A DNA stretch of 64,000 nucleotides. Source: JACDEA01 sp963742585 (lineage in GTDB: Bacteria; Actinomycetota; Acidimicrobiia; Acidimicrobiales; JACDEA01). The notes under the pieces were generated by a model, which saw only the letters and a program-made list of their open reading frames with translations, searched no databases and was not told where the DNA came from. Numbering within the stretch: position 1 is the first letter of the stretch; every line of letters starts with the position of its first letter. Positions 16,980 to 26,443 of the stretch are shown piece after piece. The position numbers and the translations under genes were made by a program. The stretch is taken from the NCBI GenBank assembly GCA_963742585.1, contig CAVUMI010000004.1:62001-126000 (forward strand), written 5' to 3'.

Positions 16980-18226
16980 ATGGACCTACAACTCGAGCCG
17001 ATCACCGAACCCGGCGTGCGCTTCGTCGAGTTGGCCGACCAGCACGCCGCCGAGGTTGCCGTCGACGCCGACGAGCGCGACCGCGAAGGTCGCTTCCCAA
17101 AGGAAGCGTTCGAGGCAATGAAAGCCAGCGGCTTCATGGCCGCCACCGTGCCCGAGGAGTTCGGGGGCCTCGGCCTCAACTCCACGCACGACCTCATGAT
17201 CGGCCTGTCCCGACTCGGCCGAGCCGACGGGTCGGTGGCCATCGCCGCCAACATGCACCTGGTCTTCCCGCCCCTGATGAACTGGCTCCGCCAATTCGGC
17301 GCGGAGACCGGCGATACCGCCACGGCCGAAGGACTCGGCGGGTTACTCGGCCTCCTCGGCGCGGGCACCATCGCCATGGCCAACATGACCGAGGCGGGTA
17401 CCGACCTTGCCCATCCCCTGCTCGAGGCCACGAAGGTCGAGGGCGGTTGGGCCCTGAACGGTCGCAAGATCTTCGGCACGCTGTGCGAGGTGGCCGATCT
17501 CTTCCTGGTCGGCGCCCGCGTGCAGCACGACGACGGCCAGATCGGCGCCGGCAACGCCTTTGTGTTCCGCGGATCGGCCGGTCAGGAGATCAAGTACGAC
17601 TGGGATGCGATGGGCATGCGCGCCTCGGGGAGCCACGCCATCGAGTACCGCGACTGCTTCGTGGCCGACGACTTGTTCTTCGAACGCGGCCTGCTGGGCG
17701 AACGGTCGGTGTTCGGCAGCGTTCTGGTCGTGGGCGCCAACATTTCACTCCTCGGTCCGTTCCTCGGCATCGCCGAGTTCGCGCGCGACACGGTGGTCAA
17801 AATGGCCAAGACCCGTACGAAGGCCCCGAGCAACCGGCCCATCGCCGAGCGGCCTGGCATCCAGTTGCTGGTCGCCGAGATGGACACCGATCTCCTGGTC
17901 TGTCGAGCCGTCCTCGACCAGGTCAGCCGCTTGATCGATCGCGTCATCTTTGAAGCATCGCCGTCGTCGTTGACCATCGAGACGGTTGACCAGATTGCCC
18001 AGCAGTTCCAGTGCGCCAAGCTGGTCGTCAACCGCAAGGCGATCGACATCGTCGATCGGGCGTGCACGATCAGCGGCGGCGCCGGGTACATGACCGCCCA
18101 CCCCCTCTCACCGCGTACCACGACGTACGCGCCGGGCCCTTCATGCAGCCGTACTCACCCAACGAAGCGTGGGAGTTCATCGGCCGCCAAGCACTGGGCA
18201 TCGAGCCGCCCGAGCCGACGCTCTAA
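16980..18226 (+). CDS. Acyl-CoA dehydrogenase family protein, one frameshift
   Basis: ATG 16980 (MDLQLEPITEPGVRFVELAD). SGFMAATVPEEFGGLGLNST, SRLGRADGSVAIAANMHLVF, IAMANMTEAGTDLAHPLLEA and LNGRKIFGTLCEVADLFLVG are typical, and the later helices include VDRACTISGGAGYMTAHPLS. A shift near 18105 precedes RAYHDVRAGPFMQPYSPNEA and the final IGRQALGIEPPEPTL. About 415 residues; this is the subgroup that also holds flavin-dependent monooxygenases (DszC/HpaH-like), so a hydroxylase role is possible. It converges with the next gene with a 4-base overlap. Confidence 0.83.
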
Positions 18227-19371
18227 CCCTCCAACTTGAAATCGGCACCCGTGCTGAATCGGGTGAGCGTGACCTCGTTGGGTTCGCGCGCCGGCGCCTC
18301 GTGGAGATTACAGGTGACCGCCCATCGCCGCGAACCCGCCTCGCGTACGCGCGCTCGGCGATCGACACCCTGCACGATCGCTTCGAGTGCGGCGGCATTC
18401 ATCAACGCCGGCCACGACCACCCACCGTTCTCGTTGAGCGCGTCACAGTCCTCGATGGCCACGAGCAGCTCGTCACCGTCACGCTCGACGCGCAGGTCGA
18501 CGTAGGCACGCGGGCGGAACGCCGGGTGCACGTCGAGCAGCGCGGCGATGCCGTCGAGGCCGGATCCGGCGCCGAGGCGCGAGGCCACGACACCTCCGAT
18601 TCCGGCCAGCTGCTTCGGGGCGAGAGCGCGCGCGGCGTCGACGCCGAAGCGACGGTCGATCGTGAGCAGGAACGAGTGCACGAGCAGGTGACCTTGGAGA
18701 CAGAACTCCTCCAGCGCGCGCGCCAACGCGTCGTCGGCGAGGTCCTCGAGCTGGAACGCGGGATCGAAACGCCCGGAATATCCGGTAGCCGGATCGGGTG
18801 ACAACGCCACCGCCGCGGCGCGCGAGAGCGCGACCCGCTCGGCGGCCTCGGGCTCGGGCAGCGGCTCGTTGTCGGGATCGATCTCGACCAGCCAATAGCA
18901 GTGCGGATGGCGATCGGCCGGCGTGCGCGGTGGCCGGTGGAGCGGCGTCATCCGGGCGTGCGGGTTGGTCGCCGCCGCGGTGGCGTCGAAGGTGGGGTCC
19001 TCGATGTGGTGGCACATCCCGACCACGAACTCGTCGCCGAGCGGTTCGACGTCCATGAGCGCGCCGCACGACGCCAGCCAGAACTCGCCGTGGTGCCCGT
19101 CCTTCACCGCGTACCGGAAGTCCATGAACCGGTGGGGCGCGCCGATGTCCAGCTGCATGCCCTTGAAGATCGTGCCGACGTCGTCGCCGGCGAACCCCAG
19201 GGCGCGTTGCATACGCCGGGTGTACACGGGGCTGGCGCCCATCCACTCCTCGATGGCGACCTCCACCATCGCCTCGCGACCGAACTGGCTGATCACCTGG
19301 GGCATTCCGGCCCGGTCGATCAGGTGACCGGCGAGCAGGTACTCGCGACCGAGGACGGCGCGCTCTATCAA
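18223..19371 (-). CDS. Conserved hypothetical protein (382 aa), function unknown
   Basis: Intact frame. Notable blocks are VAIEEWMGASPVYTRRMQRA LGF, FKGMQLDIGAPHRFMDFRYA, GEFWLASCGALMDVEPLGDE, VVGMCHHIEDPTFDATAAAT NPHARMTPLHRPPRTPADRH, and a C-terminal part with LLVHSFLLTIDRRFGVDAA and ENGGWSWPALMNAAALEAIV. The Cys-His-His and clustered His/Arg motif in the centre looks functional (metal or substrate binding). I do not recognise the family with certainty; a distant likeness to thiazoline-carboxylate hydrolase-like proteins is only an impression. Its position beside the CYP51 cluster suggests a metabolic role. Confidence 0.6.
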   Translation of the reverse strand: MIERAVLGREYLLAGHLIDRAGMPQVISQFGREAMVEVAIEEWMGASPVYTRRMQRALGFAGDDVGTIFKGMQLDIGAPHRFMDFRYAVKDGHHGEFWLASCGALMDVEPLGDEFVVGMCHHIEDPTFDATAAATNPHARMTPLHRPPRTPADRHPHCYWLVEIDPDNEPLPEPEAAERVALSRAAAVALSPDPATGYSGRFDPAFQLEDLADDALARALEEFCLQGHLLVHSFLLTIDRRFGVDAARALAPKQLAGIGGVVASRLGAGSGLDGIAALLDVHPAFRPRAYVDLRVERDGDELLVAIEDCDALNENGGWSWPALMNAAALEAIVQGVDRRARVREAGSRRWAVTCNLHEAPAREPNEVTLTRFSTGADFKLEG

Positions 19372-19393
19372 TCGTTCGCCTCCGGCAAAACGC

Positions 19394-19951
19394 TCACGGC
19401 ACCTCCCAGATGCCGACCGGCAGTTCGCCGCGGCGGTAGTGCCCGGGCAGCGACCCGGCGGCGGTGCGCTCCATGCGCTTGGTCATGCCCTCCGACAGCG
19501 TGCCGTCCTTGATCATCTCGATGAACAGCGACGCGGCGTTGCCGAAGTCGAAGAAGTCGCGCTGCCACGACCATTGCCAGTTGCCGGCGTAGCGGAACCA
19601 GCTTCCGCCGATGCCGCCGACCTCGTAGGCGCTGCCGTCGGCCCGTTTGGCGTCGGCGATCTGCTTCCAGAGCCCGATGACCTGGCCCTTGCGCTCGTCG
19701 ACGAGGATCTCCTGGTACGGATAGGTCCACCCATCGAGACCGCCCATCTCCAGGCTGAGGGCGATGTCGCGGATCTCCTCGCGGCCAACGCACATGAAGT
19801 CTTCCTTGGGCCCGAGGTTCCATCCGTAGGTCGCGTCCTCGGTGAACATGTCGGCCAGCGGCCGCCAGTCGCCCGCCGCCTCGCACTGCTTGTTGGTTTC
19901 GAGCCAGCGCGCCACCATCTCGTCCATCTCGTCGCGGGAAAAACCGGCCAC
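19394..19951 (-). CDS. SnoaL/NTF2-like protein linked to the CYP51 cluster
   Basis: GTG 19951 shares its first base with the ferredoxin stop (TAGTG), so translation is coupled. Intact, about 185 residues: MVARWLETNKQCEAAGDWRP, LADMFTEDATYGWNLGPKED, REEIRDIALSLEMGGLDGWT, VDERKGQVIGLWKQIADAKR, GGSWFRYAGNWQWSWQRDFF. The aromatic-rich central sheet suggests a hydrophobic ligand pocket. Position at the end of the P450 operon suggests it acts on the same sterol-like or lipid substrate. Confidence 0.75.
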   Translation of the reverse strand: MAGFSRDEMDEMVARWLETNKQCEAAGDWRPLADMFTEDATYGWNLGPKEDFMCVGREEIRDIALSLEMGGLDGWTYPYQEILVDERKGQVIGLWKQIADAKRADGSAYEVGGIGGSWFRYAGNWQWSWQRDFFDFGNAASLFIEMIKDGTLSEGMTKRMERTAAGSLPGHYRRGELPVGIWEVP

Positions 19952-20145
19952 TAGTCCTCCTCAATCCTCAACGCGTGGGTGGGACAGAACTTCACCGCTT
20001 GCTCGACCTGGCGCCGCAGCTCCTCAGCCGGCGCTTCGTCGATGACCGTGAGATCGCCCTTCTTCGACACCGAGAACACCGTGGGCGCCTCCGACTCGCA
20101 CACGCCGTGGCCCTGGCAGAGGTCGCGGTCGACCACGATCCTCAC
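19951..20145 (-). CDS. [3Fe-4S]-type ferredoxin, redox partner of CYP51
   Basis: GTG 20145 overlaps the CYP51 stop (GTGA). The 64-residue protein starts VRIVVDRDLCQGHGVCESEA P and ends with VKFCPTHALRIEED. The CxxHGxC pattern lacks the cysteine that would complete a 4Fe site, which marks the 3Fe-4S ferredoxins that feed bacterial P450s. In M. tuberculosis the same gene (Rv0763c) lies directly after cyp51 and supports its activity. Confidence 0.88.
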   Translation of the reverse strand: MRIVVDRDLCQGHGVCESEAPTVFSVSKKGDLTVIDEAPAEELRRQVEQAVKFCPTHALRIEED

Positions 20146-21490
20146 GAAGCTCTGACCTTGTAGCGGGCCAAGCACGGTTGCGCGAGCTGCACGACCATCT
20201 TCGAGTGGTCGTTCCGGTAGGTGTCCGATGGCTGCGACAGCTCGAACTCCCAGCCGCGGAGCAGCACCGAGAAGATCGCTTTCAGCTGCATCATGGCGAA
20301 GTTGGCGCCGACACAGCGGTGGCGGCCGGCGCCGAACGGGATCCACGTCCACGGGTTGGCCAGCGTCCTCGTTGCGCGGGCTCGAGGTAGCGCACGGGGA
20401 CGAACGCGTCGGGGTCGGGGAAATCCTCGGGGATACGGTTCGACACCGCCAGCGTCGCGCCGACCATCTTCCCGGCGGCGATCCGGTAACCGTCGACTTC
20501 GAGATCGCGCTTGGCCACGCGCAGCACCAGGATCAGCGGCGGGTGGAGGCGCAGCGCTTCCTTGATCGCCGCCTCCAAGCGGGGCATCTCCCGAAGCGCC
20601 TGGTAGCTCACGTCGGGGCTTTCGGCGAACAGGCCGTCGAGTTCCTCGACGACGGCGGCGCAGCTCGTCGGGATGTCGCAGCAGTTCGATGAGCGTCCAC
20701 GCCGCGGTGCCCGAGGTGGTGTGGTGCCCGGCGAACATCATCGAGATGAACATGCCGGTGACCATGTCGGCCGAGAAGCGCGGCGTGCCGTCGTCCTCCT
20801 TCAACGACATCAGCACGTCGAACAGGTCCTGGTCACCCTCGACCGGCCGGGCACCCATAACCGCCTCGACGAGTTGCACCAGCCCCACACGCGCCTCGTC
20901 GCGACGGCGGAAGCTCTCGATCGGGCGCGTACGGGTCGACGTACGCGAGCGCATCGGTGCCCCGCTCGAGGTCGTGGTACAGCTCGGCGAACCGGTGGTC
21001 GAGCTGGTCGCGGAACTTCTTGCCGATGAGGCAGGCCGACGACGTGTAGATCGTGAGCTCGGCGAACCAGTCGAGCAGGTCGATCTCGCCGGATGCATCC
21101 CAACGGCTGACCATGCCGCCGACTTCGGCGGCGATGGTGGCCGCGTGGCCGCGCATGAACTTGTCGCGCAGCGCCTGGTTGTGAAGCATCTCGCGCCGCC
21201 GTTCGGGCGGCGCGTCGAACACCACGCCCTCGCCGAAGATCGGCGTCATGAACGGATAGGCCTCGGCCTGGTCGAGATCCTCCTCCGGCGCTCGGAAGAA
21301 GAACTCGTTGGCTTCGGCGCCGCTCAGCAGCACGACCGGCCGGTCGGCCAGTTGGAACTCGCCCACCGCACCGCACTCGTCCCGCACGCGCTGCATCAGC
21401 GTGATCGGATCGGCCCGCAGCTCTTCGAGGTGGCCAGTGGTCGGCGTCACCGCCGGAGACCACCGGCGGCTCACGTAGATCAATTGGCAA
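20142..21490 (-). CDS. cyp51: Sterol 14-alpha-demethylase cytochrome P450 (CYP51), frameshifted
   Basis: TTG 21490 (LPIDLREPPVVSGGDADH) overlaps the SDR end by 11 bases. After a shift near 21430 come GHLEELRADPITLMQRVRDE, PVVLLSGAEANEFFFRAPEE, PFMTPIFGEGVVFDAPPERR and LTIYTSSACLIGKKFRDQLD. Then IESFRRRDEAR and the I-helix MMFAGHHTTSGTAAWTLIEL, whose AGHHT replaces the usual AGxxT Thr-pair signature exactly as in CYP51. EALRLHPPLILVLRVAKRDL carries the ExxR region, FGAGRHRCVGANFAMMQLKA the heme Cys, and the protein ends QPSDTYRNDHSKMVVQLAQP. Four frameshifts; about 448 residues. The family removes the sterol 14-methyl group. Confidence 0.93.
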
Positions 21491-22263
21491 CTGGTCCCTC
21501 CGGTTCGACTTCCAGCAAGGTGATGTGCGCGCCGCGCGGCATCGCCACGACGGCCAGCACCGCACGAGCCACGTCCTCCGGGCGCATGAACGAGTCGTGG
21601 CGGGCGACGCCCCACTTGACCCACGCGTCGACGGTGGACGGCGAACTGGTCGCGCGTCCCAGCCGCGGCCCATCTCGGTCATGGTCGGCCCAGGCCGGAC
21701 GATCGACGCCCGCACGCCGCGTGCCTTCGAGCTCCATCTGCATCGCCCGGGCCAGACCCTCGAGACCCCACTTGGCCGTCAGGTAGGGCGCCATCCCCGG
21801 CCGGGGCTCGCGCACGATGTCCGAGCTCACGAGGACGACGTCGCCGCGTCGCCGCTCGACCATTGCCGGGACGACGCGCGGCGACCAGTGCTTGAGCGCC
21901 GAGCAGGTTGATCTGCACCTGAGCAGCGAACGTCGTCCGGCGCAGTCTCGACGGCGGTACCCAACGCCGGTATCGCCGGCGTTGGCCACGAGGACCTCGA
22001 TCTCGCCGACCGCATCGCTCGGCGGCGGCGACGAAATCCTTGATCGATGCGGCATCGCTGACGTCCAGGCGAGCAGCGGCGGCCTCGCCGCCCTCGGCGT
22101 TGATCTCGGCCGCCAATGCCTCGCAACGTTCGAGGCGCCGAGCACCGAGCACGACCGGGTGGCCCGCCGCGGCCAGCGCCCGCGCAGTTGCCGCACCGAT
22201 GCCGGAGGACGCGCCGGTCACCACCGCAGGCCGGCGCTCGGGGTGGAGTTCGAACCGAGCCAT
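21480..22263 (-). CDS. Short-chain dehydrogenase in the CYP51 operon, heavily frameshifted
   Basis: ATG 22263 overlaps the upstream P450 stop (ATGA). AVVTGASSGIGAATARALAA gives the Rossmann start; then LDVSDAASIKDFVAAAE, IEVLVANAGDTG, VVLVSSDIVREPRPGMAPYL with the active Ser, and YLTAKWGLEGLARAMQME with Tyr and Lys. RPEDVARAVLAVVAMPRGAH ends at GPVAN. Five or more shifts between 22010 and 21660. About 260 residues. It occupies the place of Rv0765c between the two P450 genes. Confidence 0.82.
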
Positions 22264-23460
22264 CAGCGAACCTTCACCGTGGTCGGCAAGCGACTCGAAA
22301 CCACGCACGTTGACCGAGTGCACCCGTCGTGCGCCCGCCTCATCGATGTCGTAGTCGGCCACCCGCCCCGTCAACTCGTTGAGCACGATCGACGCTTCGA
22401 GCCGCGCCAGCGACGCGCCGAGACAGAAGTGGCGCCCGACACCGAAGCTCAACAGTTGCGACGTGTCGCGCTCGAGGTCGTAGCGGTCGGCGTTCGGGAA
22501 GACATCGTCGTCGCGGTTGGCCGACCCGGCGAGCAGCAGCACGCGGCTGCCGGCGGGAAGCCGCTCGCCGTGTAACCCGGCTTCCTCGGTGAGCGTGCGG
22601 CCGATCATCTGGCTGGAGCCGTCATAACGGAGCGTCTCCTCGATCCAGTCGCCGATGCGGGCCGGATCGGCGAACGGCTTGGCCCGCTGATCTGGATTGC
22701 GCCAGGCCCAGTACCACGCGTTGGCGAGGAGCTTGGCCGTGGTCTCGTTCCCGGCGACCACCATCAGAAACAGGAAGCTCACGATGTCGTGGTCGGTCAG
22801 GCGGTCGCCATCGATCTCGGCATCGAGCAGCGCGGAGGTGAGGTCGTCGGTACGCCGACGCCGCCTCTCGGCGAGCATGTCGGCGAAGTAGCCGGCCAGC
22901 AGTAGCGCAGCCTCGACGCCCGCTTGCGGCACATCGAACACGCCGGCCTCGCGGTGCACCAGCAGATCGGCCAGGCGATGCACCTCGTCGCGATCGGCCA
23001 CCGGAACGCCCATCATCTCGGAGATCACGTCCATGGGCAGCTTGCCGGCGAAGTCGGTGACGAAGTCGAAGGTCCCGGCCTCGAGGGCGGGATCGAGGTA
23101 CTCGCGGGTGAGCTCGAGAATGCGGACCGACAGATCGGTAACGCGCCGCGGCGTGAACCCGCGCGACACCAGCGCGCGCATGAGCCCATGTCGCGGGGGA
23201 TCCATGGCGAGGAACGACATCGTGCGCGCCGCTTGCGGGCCGGTCGCCGAAGGTTCGAAGGAGACACCGTTGGCGCTCGAGTACCGAGCCGTGTCGCGGA
23301 ACGCCGCACTGACATCGGCGTAGCGCGACAACGCCCAGAAGTCGAACTCGTCGTTGCGGTAGAGCGGCGCCTCTTCGCGCAACCGGGCGTAGGTCGGGTA
23401 CGGGTCCTCATGAGTCGCATAGTCGTAGGGGTCGTACTGAACCGCTTCGTTAGCGCTCAC
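22262..23460 (-). CDS. Cytochrome P450, CYP123-like by position
   Basis: MSANEAVQYDPYDYATHEDP YPTYARLREEAPLYRNDEFD starts a bacterial soluble P450 of about 399 residues. I-helix VVAGNETTAKLLANAW, ExxR region WIEETLRYDGSSQMIGRTLT, heme loop LLSFGVGRHFCLGASLARLE. The last residues should be SLPTTVKVR with TGA 22264-22262, but one extra T in CTTGCC shifts the frame and makes it read into the SDR. In M. tuberculosis the corresponding slot (Rv0766c) is cyp123. Electron supply is probably the shared ferredoxin. Confidence 0.87.
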
Positions 23461-24050
23461 CGTCGCCGCCCGAGCAGCAGTGCGGCCACGCCGGCGAGTC
23501 GCGCCGGGAGCTCGTCATAGGACAGGTGCCCCATCCCGGCCTGAAGCAATGCGCCGCCAACCGCGAAATCCAGCGCTTGGAGGACGTCGGGGTTGGCGTC
23601 AGGCCCCAAGGCCGTCTCGAGGCGGAGCCGGATGTCGGCGCCGATGCGGTCGCGGAGATGTTTGACGTCGGGCTCGGCGGCGAGCATGGCCACGGTGGCT
23701 GCCGCGGCCAACTCCGGTCGCGCGGCGACCAGTTCGGTGATGTCGCGCAGCGCGGCGGCGACGCGAGCGGCGGGATCCGACCGACGATCCAGCTCCGGCA
23801 CGGGAAGAGCGTGGAGCCGGCGCCAGAACACCTCGGCGACGAGATGGTCCTTCGACGAGAAGTAGGTGTACGCGGTCGCCGCCGCCACGCCCGCCCGGCG
23901 GGCGACGTTGCGCACCGTCAAGCCGTCGTAGCCGACGGTGCTGATCTCGGCCATGGCCGCATCGCCCAAGCGCGTGACCATGTCGGCCTGGCGCTCGGTC
24001 AGGCGCCGGCGGGGGGATTCACCGATGGAGGGAGCGGCGTTCCTGGACAT
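23457..24050 (-). CDS. TetR-family regulator of the CYP51 operon
   Basis: Intact, 197 residues. The HTH lies at about residues 22-68: MVTRLGDAAMAEISTVGYDG LTVRNVARRAGVAAATAYTY FSSKDHLVAEVFWRR. The C-terminal ligand domain is helical and short. It starts 4 bases upstream of the P450 in the same direction (overlap of stop and start), and its own start codon sits inside a perfect inverted repeat, so it probably represses itself and the whole operon. Positional counterpart of Rv0767c. Confidence 0.87.
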   Translation of the reverse strand: MSRNAAPSIGESPRRRLTERQADMVTRLGDAAMAEISTVGYDGLTVRNVARRAGVAAATAYTYFSSKDHLVAEVFWRRLHALPVPELDRRSDPAARVAAALRDITELVAARPELAAAATVAMLAAEPDVKHLRDRIGADIRLRLETALGPDANPDVLQALDFAVGGALLQAGMGHLSYDELPARLAGVAALLLGRRR

Positions 24051-24058
24051 CTGTCCAG
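24043..24058. promoter_or_regulatory. Palindromic operator overlapping the TetR start
   Basis: CTGGACA-TC-TGTCCAG is a perfect 7-2-7 inverted repeat covering the ATG at 24050-24048. Its size fits TetR-family operators. Binding here would block transcription of, or initiation at, the first gene of the P450 operon. No second copy is visible upstream of the neighbouring flavoprotein gene. Confidence 0.6.
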
Positions 24059-24071
24059 ACAGTAGAACATG

Positions 24072-25174
24072 TCAGAGCCACGCGTGTAGGCGGTCGCGTT
24101 CGTAGGCGAGCTTGCGTTCGTATTGAGCGGCGTCGGCTTCGGTGAGGGTGACGTCGGGCTGGGGCTCGGCGTAGAAGTTTCCCTCGACGAACGCGACGCG
24201 CTGACCGGGTAGCTCGAGGAAACAGAACCCGTGGCCGTCGAACGTGGCGGGCTCGCCGCTACCGAGATCGGCGGCGATGTTGCGGGCCGCGACCTCGCCC
24301 TGCGCGGCTGCGAAGACGCCGGCCTTCGGCAGTTGCCCAGTGGCGGTCGGGATCATGGTGCAGTCCCCTACCGCGTATACCCGCTGACGCTCGGTCCGCA
24401 GCGAGTGGCGGTCGGGCTCTATCCACCCGGACCCTCCTGCGAGGCCCGCGGCTTTCACGAATGCGGGCGGCGCGGCTCGGCCGGGACACCGAGCAGGAGA
24501 TCGAACGCCAGGGCCGAGTCGTCGTCGAACCGCAGCTCACCGTTGTCAATGGCGGCGATCGGATGCTTGGCCAGCAGCTGGATGTCGCGCTCAGCCAGAT
24601 GGGCGGCGACGTACGCGCTGGCGTCGGGCCCGGCCACGGGGAGCGTTATCGGTTGCGGTGTGGTGATCGCGACTTCGACGCGGTCACGTACGCCGCGTTG
24701 GCGCAGTCGCTCGTCGACCAGAAGCACGGCCTCGAACGGCGCCGGCGGGCACTTGAACGGGGGCCCAAGGATGCTGACGACGACGCGACCCGCCTCGATC
24801 TCCTCGAGCCCGGCCCGCATCGCCGGCAGCTCGGCCGCGTCGTAGAGATTGAACCCGCCGCCGTCGCGGAGCAGCGCGGTGTGCGCGGGTGATGCGCCCG
24901 CACCAAGTGCAACCAGGACGGCGTCGGCGTCGAGATCGGTCTCGGCGACGTCGCGCTGCACGAAGGTGATCCCGTGTTGCGCGAGCGCGGCCAGTGGCCG
25001 GGCACTGTCGTCCAGCGGTCGAATGCCGGCCAGGTCCCACAGCTTGGCGAACCCCATGAAGAAGCGATCGTTCCGGTCGATCACGGTGACGTCGGCGTCG
25101 GGGAGCAACCGGCGCAGCTCGTGGGCGCCCGCCAAGCCGCCGAAGCCTCCGCCGAGAACGCTGATGGCCGTCAC
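24072..25174 (-). CDS. Sulfide:quinone oxidoreductase-like FAD protein, one frameshift
   Basis: MTAISVLGGGFGGLAGAHEL gives the FAD-binding GxGxxG, then ADVTVIDRNDRFFMGFAKLW. VVSILGPPFKCPPAPFEAVL carries the cysteine in the KCxxAPxE motif of SQR and FCSD flavoproteins. After a shift near 24457 the second dinucleotide region reads RVYAVGDCTMIPTATGQLPK and AGVFAAAQGEVAARNI. About 367 residues, without an obvious membrane anchor. The family oxidises sulfide or related donors to quinone; the KCPPAP cysteine supports SQR-like chemistry rather than NADH dehydrogenase. Confidence 0.78.
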
Positions 25175-25189
25175 TTGTTGCCCCTGCGC

Positions 25190-26425
25190 CTAGTCGACAA
25201 GTGCCGAATAGACGAGCTGCTTGAACTGGGACCGCAGCGGATGCGTGCTCGACGGCAGCAGCTGCGTCATCAGGATCGCGGTGATGTCCTCGGCCGGGTC
25301 GATCCAGAAGCCGGTGCTAGCCGCGCCGCCCCACGCCGCCTCACCGTCGCTGGCCAGGACCTTGTTGGCCACGCTGTCCCGGACGACCGAGAACCCGAGG
25401 CCGAAGCCCACGCCTTCGAACGTGGTCTCGGCGAAGAGAGGCCGACCGAAGGCTTCGAGGTCGGCACCACCAGGAAGGTGGTTCTGCAGCATGTAACGAA
25501 CGGTGCGGGTGCCGAGCAGGCGCTGGCCGTCGAGCTCGCCGCCCCGCGCCAGCATCTGGGTGAACCGGTGGTAGTCGGCTGCGGTCGACACCAGCCCGCC
25601 GCCGCCCGACAGGAAAGCCGGCTTGGTCTTGGCCGCGTCGCCCATGGCGTCGAAACGAGTGGCTTGACGGCTGTCCGGTGCCGGGATGTACAGCGCGGCC
25701 AGGCGGTCGTGGTCGGCGTCGGACGCGAAGAACGCGGTGTCGGTCATGCCGAGCGGCTCGAAGATGCGCTCGGCCATGAACTGGTCGAGCGACTGGCCCG
25801 ATGCCACCTCGATCACGCGGCCGAGCACATCGGTGCTCACGCCGTAGTTCCACTCAGTCCCGGGTTGGAAGAGCAGCGGGAGCGTCGCCCACGTATCGCA
25901 GCACTGTTCGAGCGTCTCGCCGGGAGGGCTGCCCCACTCGTAGCCCGCGTTGCGATAGGCCTCGTCCACCGGGTGGGCATGGTGGAACCCATAGGTGAGG
26001 CCGGCGGTATGGGTGAGGAGGTGCCAGATGCGCATCGGCTCGGTGACCGGCTCGGTGGCTGGTGCCAGCGCAGAACCGGCCTTGTACACGCGGAGGTTGG
26101 CGTAGGACGGAATGAACCGGCTCACCGGATCCTTCAGCTCGAACGCACCCTGTTCGTAGAGCATCATCGCCGCCACTGACGTGACGGGCTTGGTCATCGA
26201 GTAGATGCGGAACAGCGTGTCGAGTTCCACCGGGAGGCCCGCCTCGATATCCCGTTGCCCGTATGTGCTCAGGTGGACGATCTGGCCGTGGCGGGCGACG
26301 AGCAGGAGCCAACCCGGAAGCAACCCATCGTCGACGTAGCGGGCGAAGTGGGGATCGATGCGAGCCAACCGCGACGGCTCGAACCCGGCCTCGCGGGGAT
26401 CGACCTCAACCTTGAGCTCAGTCAT
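25190..26425 (-). CDS. Class C beta-lactamase-family serine hydrolase
   Basis: Intact, 411 residues, with no export signal. Active-site SxxK motif in FRIYSMTKPVTSVAAMMLYE, the second motif in WNYGVSTDVLGRVIEVASGQ (YxN-like, with YGV), and a Gly-rich stretch LSGGGGLVSTAADYHRF. MRIWHLLTHTAGLTYGF is a family signature. Such proteins are esterases or peptidases rather than true beta-lactamases. It stands 15 bases downstream of the serine protease inhibitor gene's direction and 15 upstream of the SQR-like gene, in one leftward run. Confidence 0.9.
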   Translation of the reverse strand: MTELKVEVDPREAGFEPSRLARIDPHFARYVDDGLLPGWLLLVARHGQIVHLSTYGQRDIEAGLPVELDTLFRIYSMTKPVTSVAAMMLYEQGAFELKDPVSRFIPSYANLRVYKAGSALAPATEPVTEPMRIWHLLTHTAGLTYGFHHAHPVDEAYRNAGYEWGSPPGETLEQCCDTWATLPLLFQPGTEWNYGVSTDVLGRVIEVASGQSLDQFMAERIFEPLGMTDTAFFASDADHDRLAALYIPAPDSRQATRFDAMGDAAKTKPAFLSGGGGLVSTAADYHRFTQMLARGGELDGQRLLGTRTVRYMLQNHLPGGADLEAFGRPLFAETTFEGVGFGLGFSVVRDSVANKVLASDGEAAWGGAASTGFWIDPAEDITAILMTQLLPSSTHPLRSQFKQLVYSALVD

Positions 26426-26443
26426 GGTCTGGACGCTAGTCAG

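Noticed and set aside
21679..23460. A single 593-residue P450-SDR fusion protein
   Set aside because: Removing one T in CTTGCCGACC restores the expected P450 end SLPTTVKVR with a TGA that overlaps the SDR ATG. The fusion is an indel artefact.
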